From assembly GCA_963973915.1 (NCBI GenBank), contig CAXBBM010000003.1, positions 1 to 64,000 of the forward strand: DNA of 64,000 nt, in the 5' to 3' direction. The translations under genes and the position numbers were made by a program. This stretch comes from Polycyclovorans sp002706265 (GTDB lineage Bacteria > Pseudomonadota > Gammaproteobacteria > Nevskiales > Nevskiaceae). The notes beneath the pieces are model-generated. The model was given only the letters and a program-made list of their open reading frames with translations. It searched no databases and was not told the origin of the DNA. The number at the start of each line of letters is the position of its first letter. The first letter of the stretch is position 1. Of the stretch, positions 25,287-34,665 are shown in pieces.

Positions 25287-26450
25287 GTGAACTTTGAACT
25301 GAGCAGCGAGCAGCGCATGATTCTGGAGTACGGCGACAAGGTCTCGCAGCAGTACGACCGCCGCTACTGGATGAGCTACGCCGAAAAGCACGAGCCGCCC
25401 AAGGAATTGCTTGCCCAGGTGGCCTCCGACGGCTTTCTGGGGCTCATGGTGCCCGAGGCTTACGGCGGCGCCGGCCAGGGCATGATGGAAATGGCCCTGT
25501 TCATGGAGGGTCTGTCCAATAACGGCATTCCGCTGCTCAGCCTGGTGGTCAATTCCACCATGTCGCTGGCGCTGATTGCCATGCACGGCACCGAAGAGCA
25601 GAAGCAGAAATATCTGCCGGCGGCCTGCCGCGGCGAGATCAAGTTCTGCTTCGCCATCACCGAGCCCGACGCCGGCTCCAACACCATGGAAATCACGTCC
25701 ATTGCGCGGCGCGACGGCAAGGGCTTCAAGCTCAATGGCCAGAAGACCTACATCACCGACGCCGACTCTGCCGATTACGCCCTGGTGGTCAGCCGCACCA
25801 AGCCGCACGGCGAGGTCAGCCGCAAGACCGACGGCTTCACCCTGTTCATCGTCGACATGCGCGCCAAGGGCGTGAGCAAGACGGTGATTCCGGTCAGCAT
25901 CCCCATGCCGGAGTCGCAGTGGCAGGTGTTCTTCGACGACGTGGAACTGACCGAGGCCGACGCGCTGGGCACCGTCGACGAAGGCTTCAAGATTCTGTTC
26001 GACACCCTCAACCCTGAACGCATCATCCTGTCCTCGCTGTGCGTCGGCGTCGGTCGTTTCGCCCTGCGCAAGGCCGTGGCCTATGCCAACGAGCGCAAGG
26101 TGTTCAACAAGGTGCCGATCGGCGCCTACCAGGGCCTGCAGCATCCGCTGGCGGTGGCCTATTCCGAAATCGAGATGGCGGGGCTGATGACGCACAAGGC
26201 CGCCTGGGCCTTTGACAATCGTCTGCCAGCCGGCGAATTCGCCAACATGGCGAAGTACGCGGCAGCCGAGGCCGGCATTCACGCGGTGGACGCGTCGCTG
26301 CAATGTTTTGGGGGCAACGGCTTCACCAAGGAATACGGCATTTTCGATCTGTACCCCGTGGTGCGTCTGCTGCGCACCGCGCCGCTGAACCGCGAAATGG
26401 TGCTCAACTACATCGGCGAAAAGGTCATGGGCCTGCCGCGCTCGTACTGA
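25287..26450 (+). CDS. acyl-CoA dehydrogenase, IVD-type active site
   Basis: A 387-residue ACAD of the same subgroup as those at 18529 and 52174, sharing the C-terminal GLPRSY/GLPKSY. The FAD loop FAITEPDAGSNT and the QKTYIT strand are intact. The base is likely the Glu of LNPER; the MCAD position reads RTAPLN with Pro. It starts at GTG, with AAGGAAG upstream. The stop overlaps the next ATG (TGATG), coupling it to the CoA-transferase at 26450. Confidence 0.88.
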   Translation: MNFELSSEQRMILEYGDKVSQQYDRRYWMSYAEKHEPPKELLAQVASDGFLGLMVPEAYGGAGQGMMEMALFMEGLSNNGIPLLSLVVNSTMSLALIAMHGTEEQKQKYLPAACRGEIKFCFAITEPDAGSNTMEITSIARRDGKGFKLNGQKTYITDADSADYALVVSRTKPHGEVSRKTDGFTLFIVDMRAKGVSKTVIPVSIPMPESQWQVFFDDVELTEADALGTVDEGFKILFDTLNPERIILSSLCVGVGRFALRKAVAYANERKVFNKVPIGAYQGLQHPLAVAYSEIEMAGLMTHKAAWAFDNRLPAGEFANMAKYAAAEAGIHAVDASLQCFGGNGFTKEYGIFDLYPVVRLLRTAPLNREMVLNYIGEKVMGLPRSY

Positions 26451-27670
26451 TGCCCACCCCGTCGCCCAAGGCTGCCCCCAAATCCCCCAGCGGTGCGCTC
26501 ACCGGCATCCGGGTGGTTGACCTGTCACGCGTGCTGGGCGGGCCGTACTGCACGCAGATCCTGTCCGATCATGGCGCCCGCGTGGTCAAGGTCGAGCCGC
26601 CGATGGGCGACGAGACCCGCACCTGGGGGCCGCCGTTCGTCGAGGGCACCGCTTCATATTTTCTCGGCGTCAATCGCAACAAGCAGGACATCGTGCTGGA
26701 CCTCTCGCGGCCGGAAGGCCGCGAGGCGGTTTTGCGCCTGCTTGCCGATGCCGACGTGCTGGTCGAAAACTTCAAGACCGGCACGATGGAGAAGTGGGGC
26801 CTGGGTTTCGAGGAGGTGCTGCGTGAACGCTTCCCCCGGCTGATTCATTGCCGCGTGTCCGGCTTTGGCGGCGATGGCCCGCTGGGCGGCGCGCCCGGAT
26901 ACGACGCGGTGGCCCAGGCCATGGGGGGGTTGATGAGCGTCAACGGTGACCCCGCCAGCGGCCCGACGCGCATCGGCATTCCCATCGTCGACATGACCAC
27001 CGGGCTCAACGCGGTGATCGGCATCCTGCTGGCCCTCGCCGAGCGGCAGCGGTCCGGGCAGGGGCAGTTTGTCGAGGCCACGCTGTTCGACACCGCCGTG
27101 GGCCTGCTGCATCCACACGCGGCCAACTGGTTCGTCAACGGCCAGGTGCCGGTGCTGGCCGGCAGCGGCCATCCCAACGTGGTGCCCTACGACAAGTTCG
27201 AGACCCGCAGCGGCGAAGTGTTTCTGGGCATCGGCAACGACGGGCAGTTCCGCAAGTTCTGCGCGTTCGTGGGCGCTCCGGAGCTGGCCACCGACGCGCG
27301 CTATGCCAGCAACGGCGAGCGCAACCGCAATCGCATTGCGCTGCGCGCCTCGATTGAAACCCTGCTGGCAGATCGGGATGCGGCAGAACTGTGCGAGGGC
27401 CTGCTGAAGGCCGGCATCCCGGCAGGGCCGGTCAACCAGTTGCCGCAGGTCTTGCAGCACCCGCACACGCTGCATCGCGAGATGGTGGTGGAGTTCGACA
27501 ACGGGCAGCGCGGGCTGGGCATTCCGGTGAAGCTGTCGCGCACGCCGGGATCGGTGCATGCGGCGGCCCCCACGCTGGGCCAGCACACGCGAGAGGTGTT
27601 GCTGGGGCTGGGGTATTCCAGCACCGAGGTCGACGCGATGATCGAGCAAGGCATCGCACGCGCCCCCTGA
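26450..27670 (+). CDS. family III CoA-transferase (CaiB/BaiF)
   Basis: A 406-residue CoA-transferase of the CaiB/BaiF family. The catalytic Asp is Asp181 in PIVDMTTG; the N-terminal RVLGGPYCTQILSDHGA and NRNKQDIVLDL signatures are clear. It would move CoA between a donor acyl-CoA and a carboxylic acid, activating a substrate without ATP. The frame is open far upstream inside the ACAD gene, but the ATG overlapping that gene's stop is the sensible start. It is the last gene of the operon and is followed by a strong hairpin. Confidence 0.88.
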   Translation: MPTPSPKAAPKSPSGALTGIRVVDLSRVLGGPYCTQILSDHGARVVKVEPPMGDETRTWGPPFVEGTASYFLGVNRNKQDIVLDLSRPEGREAVLRLLADADVLVENFKTGTMEKWGLGFEEVLRERFPRLIHCRVSGFGGDGPLGGAPGYDAVAQAMGGLMSVNGDPASGPTRIGIPIVDMTTGLNAVIGILLALAERQRSGQGQFVEATLFDTAVGLLHPHAANWFVNGQVPVLAGSGHPNVVPYDKFETRSGEVFLGIGNDGQFRKFCAFVGAPELATDARYASNGERNRNRIALRASIETLLADRDAAELCEGLLKAGIPAGPVNQLPQVLQHPHTLHREMVVEFDNGQRGLGIPVKLSRTPGSVHAAAPTLGQHTREVLLGLGYSSTEVDAMIEQGIARAP

Positions 27671-27679
27671 ATCGCGGTC

Positions 27680-27713
27680 CGGCACTGCCGCGTCGTGTTG
27701 CGCGGCAGTGCCG
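27680..27713. terminator. hairpin between convergent genes
   Basis: A perfect 13-bp stem CGGCACTGCCGCG / CGCGGCAGTGCCG with an 8-base loop, 9 bases after the CoA-transferase stop and 18 bases before the end of the minus-strand hydrolase. It probably terminates both operons; no T-run is present. Confidence 0.65.
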
Positions 27714-27731
27714 CCGGTGCGGGCAGATCAG

Positions 27732-28928
27732 TCAGCGCGCGGCCAGCGCGGGCTGATCCGGCGCATCGGGATGCACGTTGCGGTCCATGAACTTCTTCAT
27801 CAGCCGCAGGTAACGGCCCTGTTGCAGGTGCAGCAGGTGATTGCCGGGAAACCAGTGCACATCGCTGCCCGCCCAGTGCTGATGCAGCAGGCTGACGAAG
27901 CGCGGTGAGGTAAAGCGGTCTCCGGCGCCGCCAATCACCATCAGGCGCCCGGCGTCGAGACGGGGTGGACGGCTGAGCGGACTGTGCAGGGCCATGCTTT
28001 GCCGCAGCTCGGAAAAGGTCCAGCCGTCGGTCAGCACCGAGCGGCGCATGAGGCCGCCCAGAGGCTGCCATTCCATCGCCATGTCGGCGGCCGCGACCAC
28101 CGGCGAATTGGGAATCGCAAACGCCAGGCGGGATTCGACCGTGCTCAGCATGGCGGTCATGTAGCCGCCCAGGCTCAGGCCGGAAATGCCCACCTGCGGT
28201 GCGCCGCGGTTCAGCAACTCCTGCGTCCACACCCGCAGGTCGCTGACCCCCTGCAGCATCGATTCATTGGTGCGCGCGAGGCCGCCGCCGAAAAACCCGT
28301 AGCCGCTGTAGGGATGCAGCCGCTCCGCGCGCGGCCCATGGAAGGGCAGGCTGGGCAGCAGCACGTCGTAGCCCATGCGGAACAGCCACGGCAGGCAGAA
28401 CGCACGGCTGTTCACACGCGGATCGTCGAGCAGGTAGCCATGCACGAAGATCAGCGTCGGTCGCGGCTTGCCCATCGGCCGGCGAATGTACAGCGCGGTG
28501 GCGCGGCGGTTGCGTTCGTTGCGGGCGTAGTCCTCGCGCAGCGCCGGGTTGAGCGGCTCGAAGGGGCTGTCGAAGCTCAGGCGTTCGCACACCGCCTCGC
28601 CAAAGCCCAGGCCCCAGCCCGAGGACTTGCGCGTCCGCACCGGCACGGCCGGCGGCGCGACGTATACCTGGTCGGCGTCGGCATCGGCCAGCGGCGCATA
28701 GAAGCGGAGCCGCTCGCGCTCGATGGCGCGGGCGCGCGGCGTGCCGAGGCTGGGCATCAGGGCCAGGGCCATCACCGAGCCCAGGGCGGTGCGCGCCACC
28801 TGATCGACGGCCGCAGTCGTGAGCACCTTCAGTGGATCGCTGCGGTCGAGCAGGGTGGCGTAGGGATGCTGGTAGTAATCCGCAGGCAGGGTCTGCCACC
28901 AGGGGCGTGCAGCGGTGGTCGAGGTCAT
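27732..28928 (-). CDS. alpha/beta hydrolase of unknown specificity
   Basis: A 398-residue hydrolase. The nucleophile is in GLSLGG, and IFVHGYL marks the oxyanion turn. A possible Asp (GGAGDRF) and His (PGNHLLH) follow at the C-terminus. About 160 residues precede the hydrolase core, a longer N-terminal region than in small esterases. No signal peptide is clear. It is the last gene of the minus-strand operon from 34540, 12 bases after the TesB gene. It could hydrolyse an ester or thioester intermediate. Confidence 0.8.
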   Translation of the reverse strand: MTSTTAARPWWQTLPADYYQHPYATLLDRSDPLKVLTTAAVDQVARTALGSVMALALMPSLGTPRARAIERERLRFYAPLADADADQVYVAPPAVPVRTRKSSGWGLGFGEAVCERLSFDSPFEPLNPALREDYARNERNRRATALYIRRPMGKPRPTLIFVHGYLLDDPRVNSRAFCLPWLFRMGYDVLLPSLPFHGPRAERLHPYSGYGFFGGGLARTNESMLQGVSDLRVWTQELLNRGAPQVGISGLSLGGYMTAMLSTVESRLAFAIPNSPVVAAADMAMEWQPLGGLMRRSVLTDGWTFSELRQSMALHSPLSRPPRLDAGRLMVIGGAGDRFTSPRFVSLLHQHWAGSDVHWFPGNHLLHLQQGRYLRLMKKFMDRNVHPDAPDQPALAAR

Positions 28929-28940
28929 GGGCGTAGGGCT

Positions 28941-29843
28941 TTAACGGGTATGCAGGGGGCGGATCAGCCCGTCTTGGGCGCTGGAGGCCACCAGCCGGCC
29001 GGCGCGGTCGTAGATGGCGCCGCGGACGAAGCCGCGGGCGTTCTGCGCGGTGGGTGAGTCCATCACGTAGAGCAGCCATTCGTCGGCCCGCAGCGGGCGG
29101 TGGATCCACAGCGAATGATCGACCGTGGAGGGCTGCATGCTGGGGGCGTACCACGGCACCCCGTGCGGCCGCAGCGAGGTGCCGAGAAAACACAGGTCGC
29201 TGGCGAAGGCGAGCAGCGCGTAGTGCAGCCGGGGGTCGTCGGGCACCGTCCGGCAGACGCGGAACCAGTGTGCGTATTCCGGCGGGCGGATCTTGTCGCC
29301 GAACACGCTGTCGGGTTCCAGCGGATGCACGTCCAGGCCCATGCGCTGGGTCATGCTGACTTCCAGCATCGAGTGCGGCACCGTGCCGGTTTGCTGCACC
29401 CAGTCGGCCAGCAGGCTGCTGGTACTGGCCAGCGTTTCCGGCTCCGGCGCGGGCGGCATTTCGATCTGGTGCTCGAAGCCTTCTTCCGTGCGATGGAACG
29501 AGGCCATCAGGCTCAGGATCACCCGCCCGTTCTGCAGCGCATTGACGCGGCGCGCCGAGAAGGCGCCGCCGTCGCGCAGGCGCTCCACCTCGAAGTCGAC
29601 GGGATCGTCCGGGGTGCCCGGCAGCAGGAAGCAGGCGTGCAGCGCATGGGGTGCGCGATCGTCCACGGTGAGCTGCGCGGCCATCACGGTCTGCGCGAAG
29701 ATCTGGCCGCCGTAAAGGCGACGGCGACCGAACTCGCGCGGCTGCGCGCGGAAGCGATCGGTGCCGACGGTCTTGAGGTCGAGCACCCCAAGCACTTCGG
29801 CGACGGCGTCCGGTGTGGCGGGGGGAGGGGTCATGAGGTTCAT
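28941..29843 (-). CDS. acyl-CoA thioesterase II (TesB family)
   Basis: A 300-residue double-hotdog thioesterase. YGGQIFAQTV and LHACFLLPG mark the N-terminal hotdog; the catalytic Asp lies in STVDHSLWIHRP of the C-terminal one, with ARGFVRGAIYDRAG at the end, all typical of TesB. It releases CoA from medium to long acyl-CoA. The frame is open to 29957 and no candidate has a good ribosome site; I choose the ATG at 29843, though 29867 or 29834 are possible. It lies between the VWA gene and a hydrolase. Confidence 0.85.
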   Translation of the reverse strand: MNLMTPPPATPDAVAEVLGVLDLKTVGTDRFRAQPREFGRRRLYGGQIFAQTVMAAQLTVDDRAPHALHACFLLPGTPDDPVDFEVERLRDGGAFSARRVNALQNGRVILSLMASFHRTEEGFEHQIEMPPAPEPETLASTSSLLADWVQQTGTVPHSMLEVSMTQRMGLDVHPLEPDSVFGDKIRPPEYAHWFRVCRTVPDDPRLHYALLAFASDLCFLGTSLRPHGVPWYAPSMQPSTVDHSLWIHRPLRADEWLLYVMDSPTAQNARGFVRGAIYDRAGRLVASSAQDGLIRPLHTR

Positions 29844-29859
29844 AGGTGTGAGAGAGCCT

Positions 29860-31263
29860 TCAGCCATTGCTGCCGGTGTTGCGCAGCAGGTTGTCGACGG
29901 CGCGCTCGAGTTGCACCAGGGTGCCGCACTCGCGAACGGTGTGGCAGCAGGGCGCATAGCGCGGCATTTCGGAGTCGCCCAGCGCCCAGAAGCTGCGGGG
30001 CTCGGGGTTGAGCCAGACCACCCGGCGCGCGCGCTTGTGCAGGTCGCGCATCACCTGCACCTCGGGTTCGGCGTGGTTGTTGCGACCGTCGCCCAGCATG
30101 ATGACGGTGGTGCGACGGTCGACCTTGGCCAGTTCCTGGGTCGCGAAGTCGCGCAGCATGGTGCCGTAGTTGGTGCCGGTGCCGCCCACCTGGTCGAGCA
30201 CCCGCTCAATGGCGATGTGCGGCGGATCGCGGTCGAAGTGGCCCGACACGTCCACCAGCCGGTGGGTGAAGGCGAAGCTGCGCACGTCGGGCAGCACGTC
30301 GCGCAGGCCGTACAGCAGCAGCAGCAGAAATCGCGCGTAAGAGGCCACCGAGCGCGACACGTCGCAGATGGCGATGACCTTGGGCTTGCTGATGGGTCGG
30401 TTCTTCCAGCGTGTCTCGAACAGCACGCCGCCGTAGGCGACATTGCGCGCCAGCGTGCGCCGCACGTCGAGCACGCCGCGCCGCTGGCGGCGCTGGCGCA
30501 GCGCGTGGCGGGTGGCCAGCCGGCGCGCCAGCTTGTGGATCAGGCGCAGCATGCGGTCGAAGTCGCGGCGCTCGATGCTCGACAGGCGCTGGGTGCTCAG
30601 CGTGGTGTCGCGCAGCTTCTCGGTGGCGGACTTGCCGTACAACACCAGGCGCCGCGCAACGTGGTCGCGCACCTCCTCGAACAGGCGCCCGCGCGCCGCG
30701 TGCAGGCGTGAGATGCGTGATTCGGTGGCCGCCGAGCGCGAGGGCTGGGCGGCGAGGGCGTGTTCCTCGGCGATCAGGTCGCCGGCGCCCATGGCGTCCA
30801 GCATGCGCCGCGTGTACAGGCCCCGCTGCGTCGGCAGCCAGGCGCCGGTGATGCCGACCTGCTGCTCGGCGGCGCGCAGGCGCCCGGCAAGGCCCGCGCG
30901 GTCGGCGGTCTCGATCATGCGCAGTAGAACGTCGGTGGGCGTTCGGGCGTCGCCCGACGGCGGGGCCTTGCCGTTGGCGGCGTTGCCGTCGTCGTCACCC
31001 GGTTCGGTTTCGGGGGTTTCGGCGGTTTCGGGCAGCCCTTCGCCAAACATCGTGAACGAGAAGTAGCGCTCGAACACGTCGTCGAAAATGGCGCGGCCCG
31101 GCTCGGTCTTCGCCAGCGTGGCGCCCAGGGCTTCGCGCAGGCGGTCGCGATCGTCCAGCCCGACGATGCGGGCGGCGCGATAGGCGTCCACGCACTCCGA
31201 CAATCCCGGCTCCAGGCCACTGCCGCGCAGCGCCAGCACGAACTCCTCAAGCGCGCGCTGCAT
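29860..31263 (-). CDS. VWA domain protein, CoxE-like
   Basis: A 467-residue protein. The C-terminal half is a von Willebrand A domain with the metal-ion site DVSRS at 301-305, GGTGTNYG and MLGDGRNN. The N-terminal half is helical and charged with an acidic low-complexity linker around 76-105. It matches CoxE-type proteins, which act with a MoxR-type AAA+ ATPase in assembling metalloenzymes such as CO dehydrogenase. The ATPase gene (31247) overlaps its start by 17 bases. No Mo/Cu enzyme is in the window, so the client is unknown. Confidence 0.85.
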   Translation of the reverse strand: MQRALEEFVLALRGSGLEPGLSECVDAYRAARIVGLDDRDRLREALGATLAKTEPGRAIFDDVFERYFSFTMFGEGLPETAETPETEPGDDDGNAANGKAPPSGDARTPTDVLLRMIETADRAGLAGRLRAAEQQVGITGAWLPTQRGLYTRRMLDAMGAGDLIAEEHALAAQPSRSAATESRISRLHAARGRLFEEVRDHVARRLVLYGKSATEKLRDTTLSTQRLSSIERRDFDRMLRLIHKLARRLATRHALRQRRQRRGVLDVRRTLARNVAYGGVLFETRWKNRPISKPKVIAICDVSRSVASYARFLLLLLYGLRDVLPDVRSFAFTHRLVDVSGHFDRDPPHIAIERVLDQVGGTGTNYGTMLRDFATQELAKVDRRTTVIMLGDGRNNHAEPEVQVMRDLHKRARRVVWLNPEPRSFWALGDSEMPRYAPCCHTVRECGTLVQLERAVDNLLRNTGSNG

Positions 31264-32212
31264 GAACCTGCGCGGCGTTGCGGGTCGCCTGCATCACCTG
31301 CGGCAGGGCGGCCAGCGCGGTGGCGACATCTTCCTCGTGCTTGAGCAGCGTGGTGAGCGTGTCGCGCACCAGGTCTTCGCCCAGTTCGTCGGCGTTGAGC
31401 AGCACCAGCGTGCGCGCCCAGTCCAGCGTCTCGCTGACCGCAGGATGCTTCTTCAGGTCCAGCGCGCGCAGGCCGTGAACGAAAGCGACCAGGCGGGTCG
31501 CCAGATACGGTGCCAGCTCGGGCACGCGGGTCTGCACGATCTGCCGTTCCAGCGCCGCCTCTGGATAGGGAATGTGCAGGTGCAGGCAGCGGCGGCGCAG
31601 CGCGTCGGACAACTCGCGCGCGCCGTTGCTGGTCAGCAGCACGATCGGGCGCACTTTGGCGCTCACCGTGCCGAGTTCGGGCACCGAGATCTGGTAGTCG
31701 GACAGCAGTTCGAGCAGGAAGGCCTCGAACTCCGGGTCGGCCTTGTCGATCTCGTCCACCAGCAGCACGCAGCCCGCGGGTTCGCGAAGGGCGCGCAGCA
31801 ACGGCCGGGGTTCGAGAAAGCTCTCGGAATAGAACAGGTCGTCGTGGGCGTGCAGCTTCTCCAGCGCCTTTTCCAGCGTGGCCGCGCCCTGCATCAGCTC
31901 GCCGAGCTTGTCGCGCAGAATCTGCGTGTAGAGCAACTGCTTGCCGTACTTCCATTCGTACAGCGCCTTGGACTCGTCCAGGCCCTCGTAGCACTGCATG
32001 CGCACCAGCGGCACATCGAGCAGCGACGCCATCGCCTTGGCCAGTTCGGTTTTGCCGACGCCGGCGGGGCCTTCGACCAGCAGCGGCTTTTCGAGGTGCA
32101 GGCCCAGATACACGGCCGTGCCGATGCGTTTGCTGGCGATGTATTGCTGGGTTTCAAGGCCCGCGAGGAAGTCCTCGGGGCAGGTGTAGTGGGGGGCGTG
32201 AAGGGTTTTCAT
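31247..32212 (-). CDS. MoxR-family AAA+ ATPase (CoxD-like)
   Basis: A 321-residue AAA+ ATPase. Walker A GPAGVGKT is at 48-55 and Walker B VLLVDEID at 149-156; LLTSNGARELSDALRRRC is the sensor-1/arginine-finger region. It pairs with the VWA protein that overlaps its 3' end. Such pairs act as chaperones inserting or remodelling metal cofactors. The frame is open further upstream, but the ATG at 32212 overlaps the stop of the synthetase gene (ATGA). A client among the PF10118, P450 or flavin enzymes of this region is conceivable but unproven. Confidence 0.88.
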   Translation of the reverse strand: MKTLHAPHYTCPEDFLAGLETQQYIASKRIGTAVYLGLHLEKPLLVEGPAGVGKTELAKAMASLLDVPLVRMQCYEGLDESKALYEWKYGKQLLYTQILRDKLGELMQGAATLEKALEKLHAHDDLFYSESFLEPRPLLRALREPAGCVLLVDEIDKADPEFEAFLLELLSDYQISVPELGTVSAKVRPIVLLTSNGARELSDALRRRCLHLHIPYPEAALERQIVQTRVPELAPYLATRLVAFVHGLRALDLKKHPAVSETLDWARTLVLLNADELGEDLVRDTLTTLLKHEEDVATALAALPQVMQATRNAAQVHAARA

Positions 32213-34023
32213 TCGGAGGCTGAAAGTTGCTGGATGCGCTGGGCGACGATTTCCCGCGCGAGCGGGTATTCCATCTTGCCGTTGTCCTTGCGCGGAATCT
32301 TGTCCACCACGAACAGGTGGCGGGGCTTCTTGTAGTTGGCCAGGCGTGCGGCACATTGATGGGCGATGTCATCCAGCGAACCACTTTGGCCCGGATGAAA
32401 CGCCACCAGCGCGGCAATGACCTGACCGTAGCGAGGGTCGGACACGCCCACCACGACGCAGTCGGAGACTCCGGGCTGGTCGTGAATGACGTTCTCGACC
32501 TCTTCCGGGAACACCTTTTCGCCCCCGGTATTGATCACGCCGGAGCCGCGGCCGAGCAGGGTCAGCGCGCCATCGGCTTCCACCGTGCAGACGTCGCCAA
32601 ACATCGAGTACCGCACGCCCTTGATGGTGCGAAAGGTCTTGGCGGTCTTGGCCTCGTCGCGCCAGTAGCCGCGCGGGATCAGGCCACTGATCGCGAGCTG
32701 GCCACTGACGCCGGAGCCGGGCACAACCTCGCGGTCCTGCTCGTCGAACACTTTCATGTGCGACGACAGACGAAAGCGCATGGGCTTGATCTCGCCCTCC
32801 TGCGCGGTGATCGGTTCCGAGCGGCCCAGACCTTCGGAGGCACCTAGCGAGTCGACGATGATGAGCTGCGGAATCTTCTTCAGCAGCCCCTGCTTGACCT
32901 TGGGCGACCAGACCACCCCGGAGCTGTTCATCATCAGCATCGACGAGGTGTCGTAGGAGTGGCGCTCCAGTTCTTCCAGCAGCGGCACCGCAAACGCGTC
33001 GCCGACGATGATGAGGGTGCAGACCTTCTCGCGTTCGACGGTGCGCCAGACCTCGGCCGCGTCGAACTTGGCGCCCTCGAGAAAGATCACCGCGTCGCCG
33101 CCGGTGAGCGTGTTCAAGGTGGTGAGCCAGCCAGTGCCGTGCATCAGTGGGCAGGCCACCAGCGTCGGGTTCGGGAAGCGACGCATCAACCGGGCTTTCT
33201 TGGCGGCCACGTCCAGCGGCCCGCTGGCGCGCTCGCGGAACGAGCGCTCGGCGTATCGGCCCAGCGCCTCGCGTACCGGTTGGCGTGCGATCAGCCAGCG
33301 GAACACCGGCGATTGCATGAAGCGCGAGATCGCGTTCTCGTGCCCCGTACGCGACCGGAACATGGACGCCGGCGCGCGTGGCAGACGCTCGATGATGCCG
33401 CGCACCATCGGCCCCAGCAGGCGGTGCATTTCGCGGTACACCGTGGTGTCCCACATGACGCCCTTGGGAAAGCCGGTGGTGCCGCCGGTGTAGAGCAGGA
33501 ACAACAGGTCATCGTTGTTCGGCGCGGCCCAGGCCAGATTGGGCGGCGCAGCGCTGTGGTGCGCCAGGCAGGCCGCGTAGGCCATGCGTCCGGCGGGCAG
33601 CGCGGCCTGCGCCTCGGGGCCAATGACGACGACGAGTTTGAGGTGCGGACACTGCGCGGCGATCGGCTCGAAGACCGGCAGGAACTCCGCGTTGATCACC
33701 AGTACGGCGGCGCCCGAGTCTTCGAGCAGGTACTGCAACTCTTCGGACCGGTACTTGTAATTGACGTTGCAGGGCACCAGCGCCAGCTTCATCGCCGCCA
33801 GGTAGCTCTCCACGTAGGCCGGCGAGTTGCGTTCCATCACCGCGACGCGATCGCCGCGCTGCAGGGTGGCCGCGTCGAGCAGGGCATTGGCAATGCGGTT
33901 GGTGCGTTCGTCCACCTGCCGCCAGCTCAAGCGTTGCTGGCCCTGAATCAGGCAGGGATGGTCCGGGATCGCTTTTGCGGTGGCGGTGAATTTCACCGCC
34001 ATGTGCAGGTTCTGTTCGGGCAT
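32209..34023 (-). CDS. AMP-forming acyl-CoA synthetase
   Basis: A 604-residue ANL-superfamily ligase. The P-loop LLYTGGTTGFPKG is evident; the adenylate region reads DSLGASEG, and FGDVCTVE plus a C-terminal Lys in PRKDNGKMEY complete the pattern. It activates a carboxylic acid to acyl-CoA via acyl-AMP. The frame extends to 34140, but the ATG at 34023 gives a normal N-terminus. It overlaps the MoxR gene by 4 bases. A second, only distantly similar synthetase is encoded at 34666 on the other side of operator copy 4. Confidence 0.9.
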   Translation of the reverse strand: MPEQNLHMAVKFTATAKAIPDHPCLIQGQQRLSWRQVDERTNRIANALLDAATLQRGDRVAVMERNSPAYVESYLAAMKLALVPCNVNYKYRSEELQYLLEDSGAAVLVINAEFLPVFEPIAAQCPHLKLVVVIGPEAQAALPAGRMAYAACLAHHSAAPPNLAWAAPNNDDLLFLLYTGGTTGFPKGVMWDTTVYREMHRLLGPMVRGIIERLPRAPASMFRSRTGHENAISRFMQSPVFRWLIARQPVREALGRYAERSFRERASGPLDVAAKKARLMRRFPNPTLVACPLMHGTGWLTTLNTLTGGDAVIFLEGAKFDAAEVWRTVEREKVCTLIIVGDAFAVPLLEELERHSYDTSSMLMMNSSGVVWSPKVKQGLLKKIPQLIIVDSLGASEGLGRSEPITAQEGEIKPMRFRLSSHMKVFDEQDREVVPGSGVSGQLAISGLIPRGYWRDEAKTAKTFRTIKGVRYSMFGDVCTVEADGALTLLGRGSGVINTGGEKVFPEEVENVIHDQPGVSDCVVVGVSDPRYGQVIAALVAFHPGQSGSLDDIAHQCAARLANYKKPRHLFVVDKIPRKDNGKMEYPLAREIVAQRIQQLSASE

Positions 34024-34057
34024 GTTCTGGCTCTGTGAGGGGAATACGGAAATGCGC

Positions 34058-34540
34058 TCAGGCGCGACGGCGGAACACGCGCAGCACCGCGTGTGCCCTG
34101 CAGGCCACGCTGCCGTCATCGGCATAAAGGCGCCCGTCAACGAAGGCGAGGCTGCCGCCGCGGCGTACGACCTCGCCCTCGCCGATGATCTGGCGCGCCA
34201 CCATCATCGGGGCCAGGTACTCCACGTTGAGGCTGAGCGTGACCTGGCCCACGGTGTCCGGATGATTGCTGGTGTGCACCGCCAGGCCCACCACCGCATC
34301 GAGCATGTAAGCCAGCACCCCGCCATTGACGGCCACCGTGCCGCCGCCACCGCGATGATGGTCCTGTACGTCCAGCACCAGGCGTCCGCGGCCCGCCTCG
34401 GCGTCGAGCACGCGCATGCCCATCCACTTGAAAAACGGGGTCTGGTCCCAGGCGCTGGCGTCTGCCAGAAGCGGGCCCGGCTCGAAGCGCTGGGGCGCGG
34501 ACGCAAGCTGCGGGCACGGGGAATCGTCAGGGCCAGACAT
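34058..34540 (-). CDS. PaaI-family hotdog thioesterase
   Basis: A 160-residue single-hotdog thioesterase. The core NGGVLAYMLDAVVGLAVHT carries the catalytic acid, with LNVEYLAP in the following strand. It would hydrolyse acyl-CoA. Two starts are possible: GTG at 34555 and ATG at 34540; neither has a clear ribosome site, and I choose the ATG because operator copy 4 then lies 37 bases upstream, like the other operators. It is first in the minus-strand operon with acyl-CoA synthetase, MoxR, VWA, TesB and hydrolase. Confidence 0.83.
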   Translation of the reverse strand: MSGPDDSPCPQLASAPQRFEPGPLLADASAWDQTPFFKWMGMRVLDAEAGRGRLVLDVQDHHRGGGGTVAVNGGVLAYMLDAVVGLAVHTSNHPDTVGQVTLSLNVEYLAPMMVARQIIGEGEVVRRGGSLAFVDGRLYADDGSVACRAHAVLRVFRRRA

Positions 34541-34577
34541 GGTCGGGTGCCGCACTTGTCATGAGTTCGTGAGCAAA

Positions 34578-34591
34578 CTAACATCCGTTAG
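34578..34591. promoter_or_regulatory. palindromic operator, copy 4
   Basis: CTAAC-ATCC-GTTAG, a perfect 5-bp inverted repeat with a 4-base spacer, between the divergent thioesterase (start 34540) and acyl-CoA synthetase (start 34666). Placed to control both directions. Confidence 0.7.
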
Positions 34592-34665
34592 ATAATCATC
34601 GCAAGCAACCGCGAAGTCTCGGGATTTCGTCAGGTTGCCCTTATCACCCTTGGGAGGAAAACACC

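Noticed and set aside
21821..26303. Very long minus-strand open frames (671 and 659 codons) opposite the ACAD/SDR operon
   Set aside because: They lie antisense to genes with full family motifs, contain His/Arg/Gln-rich composition and no domain features; long antisense frames are expected at this GC content.
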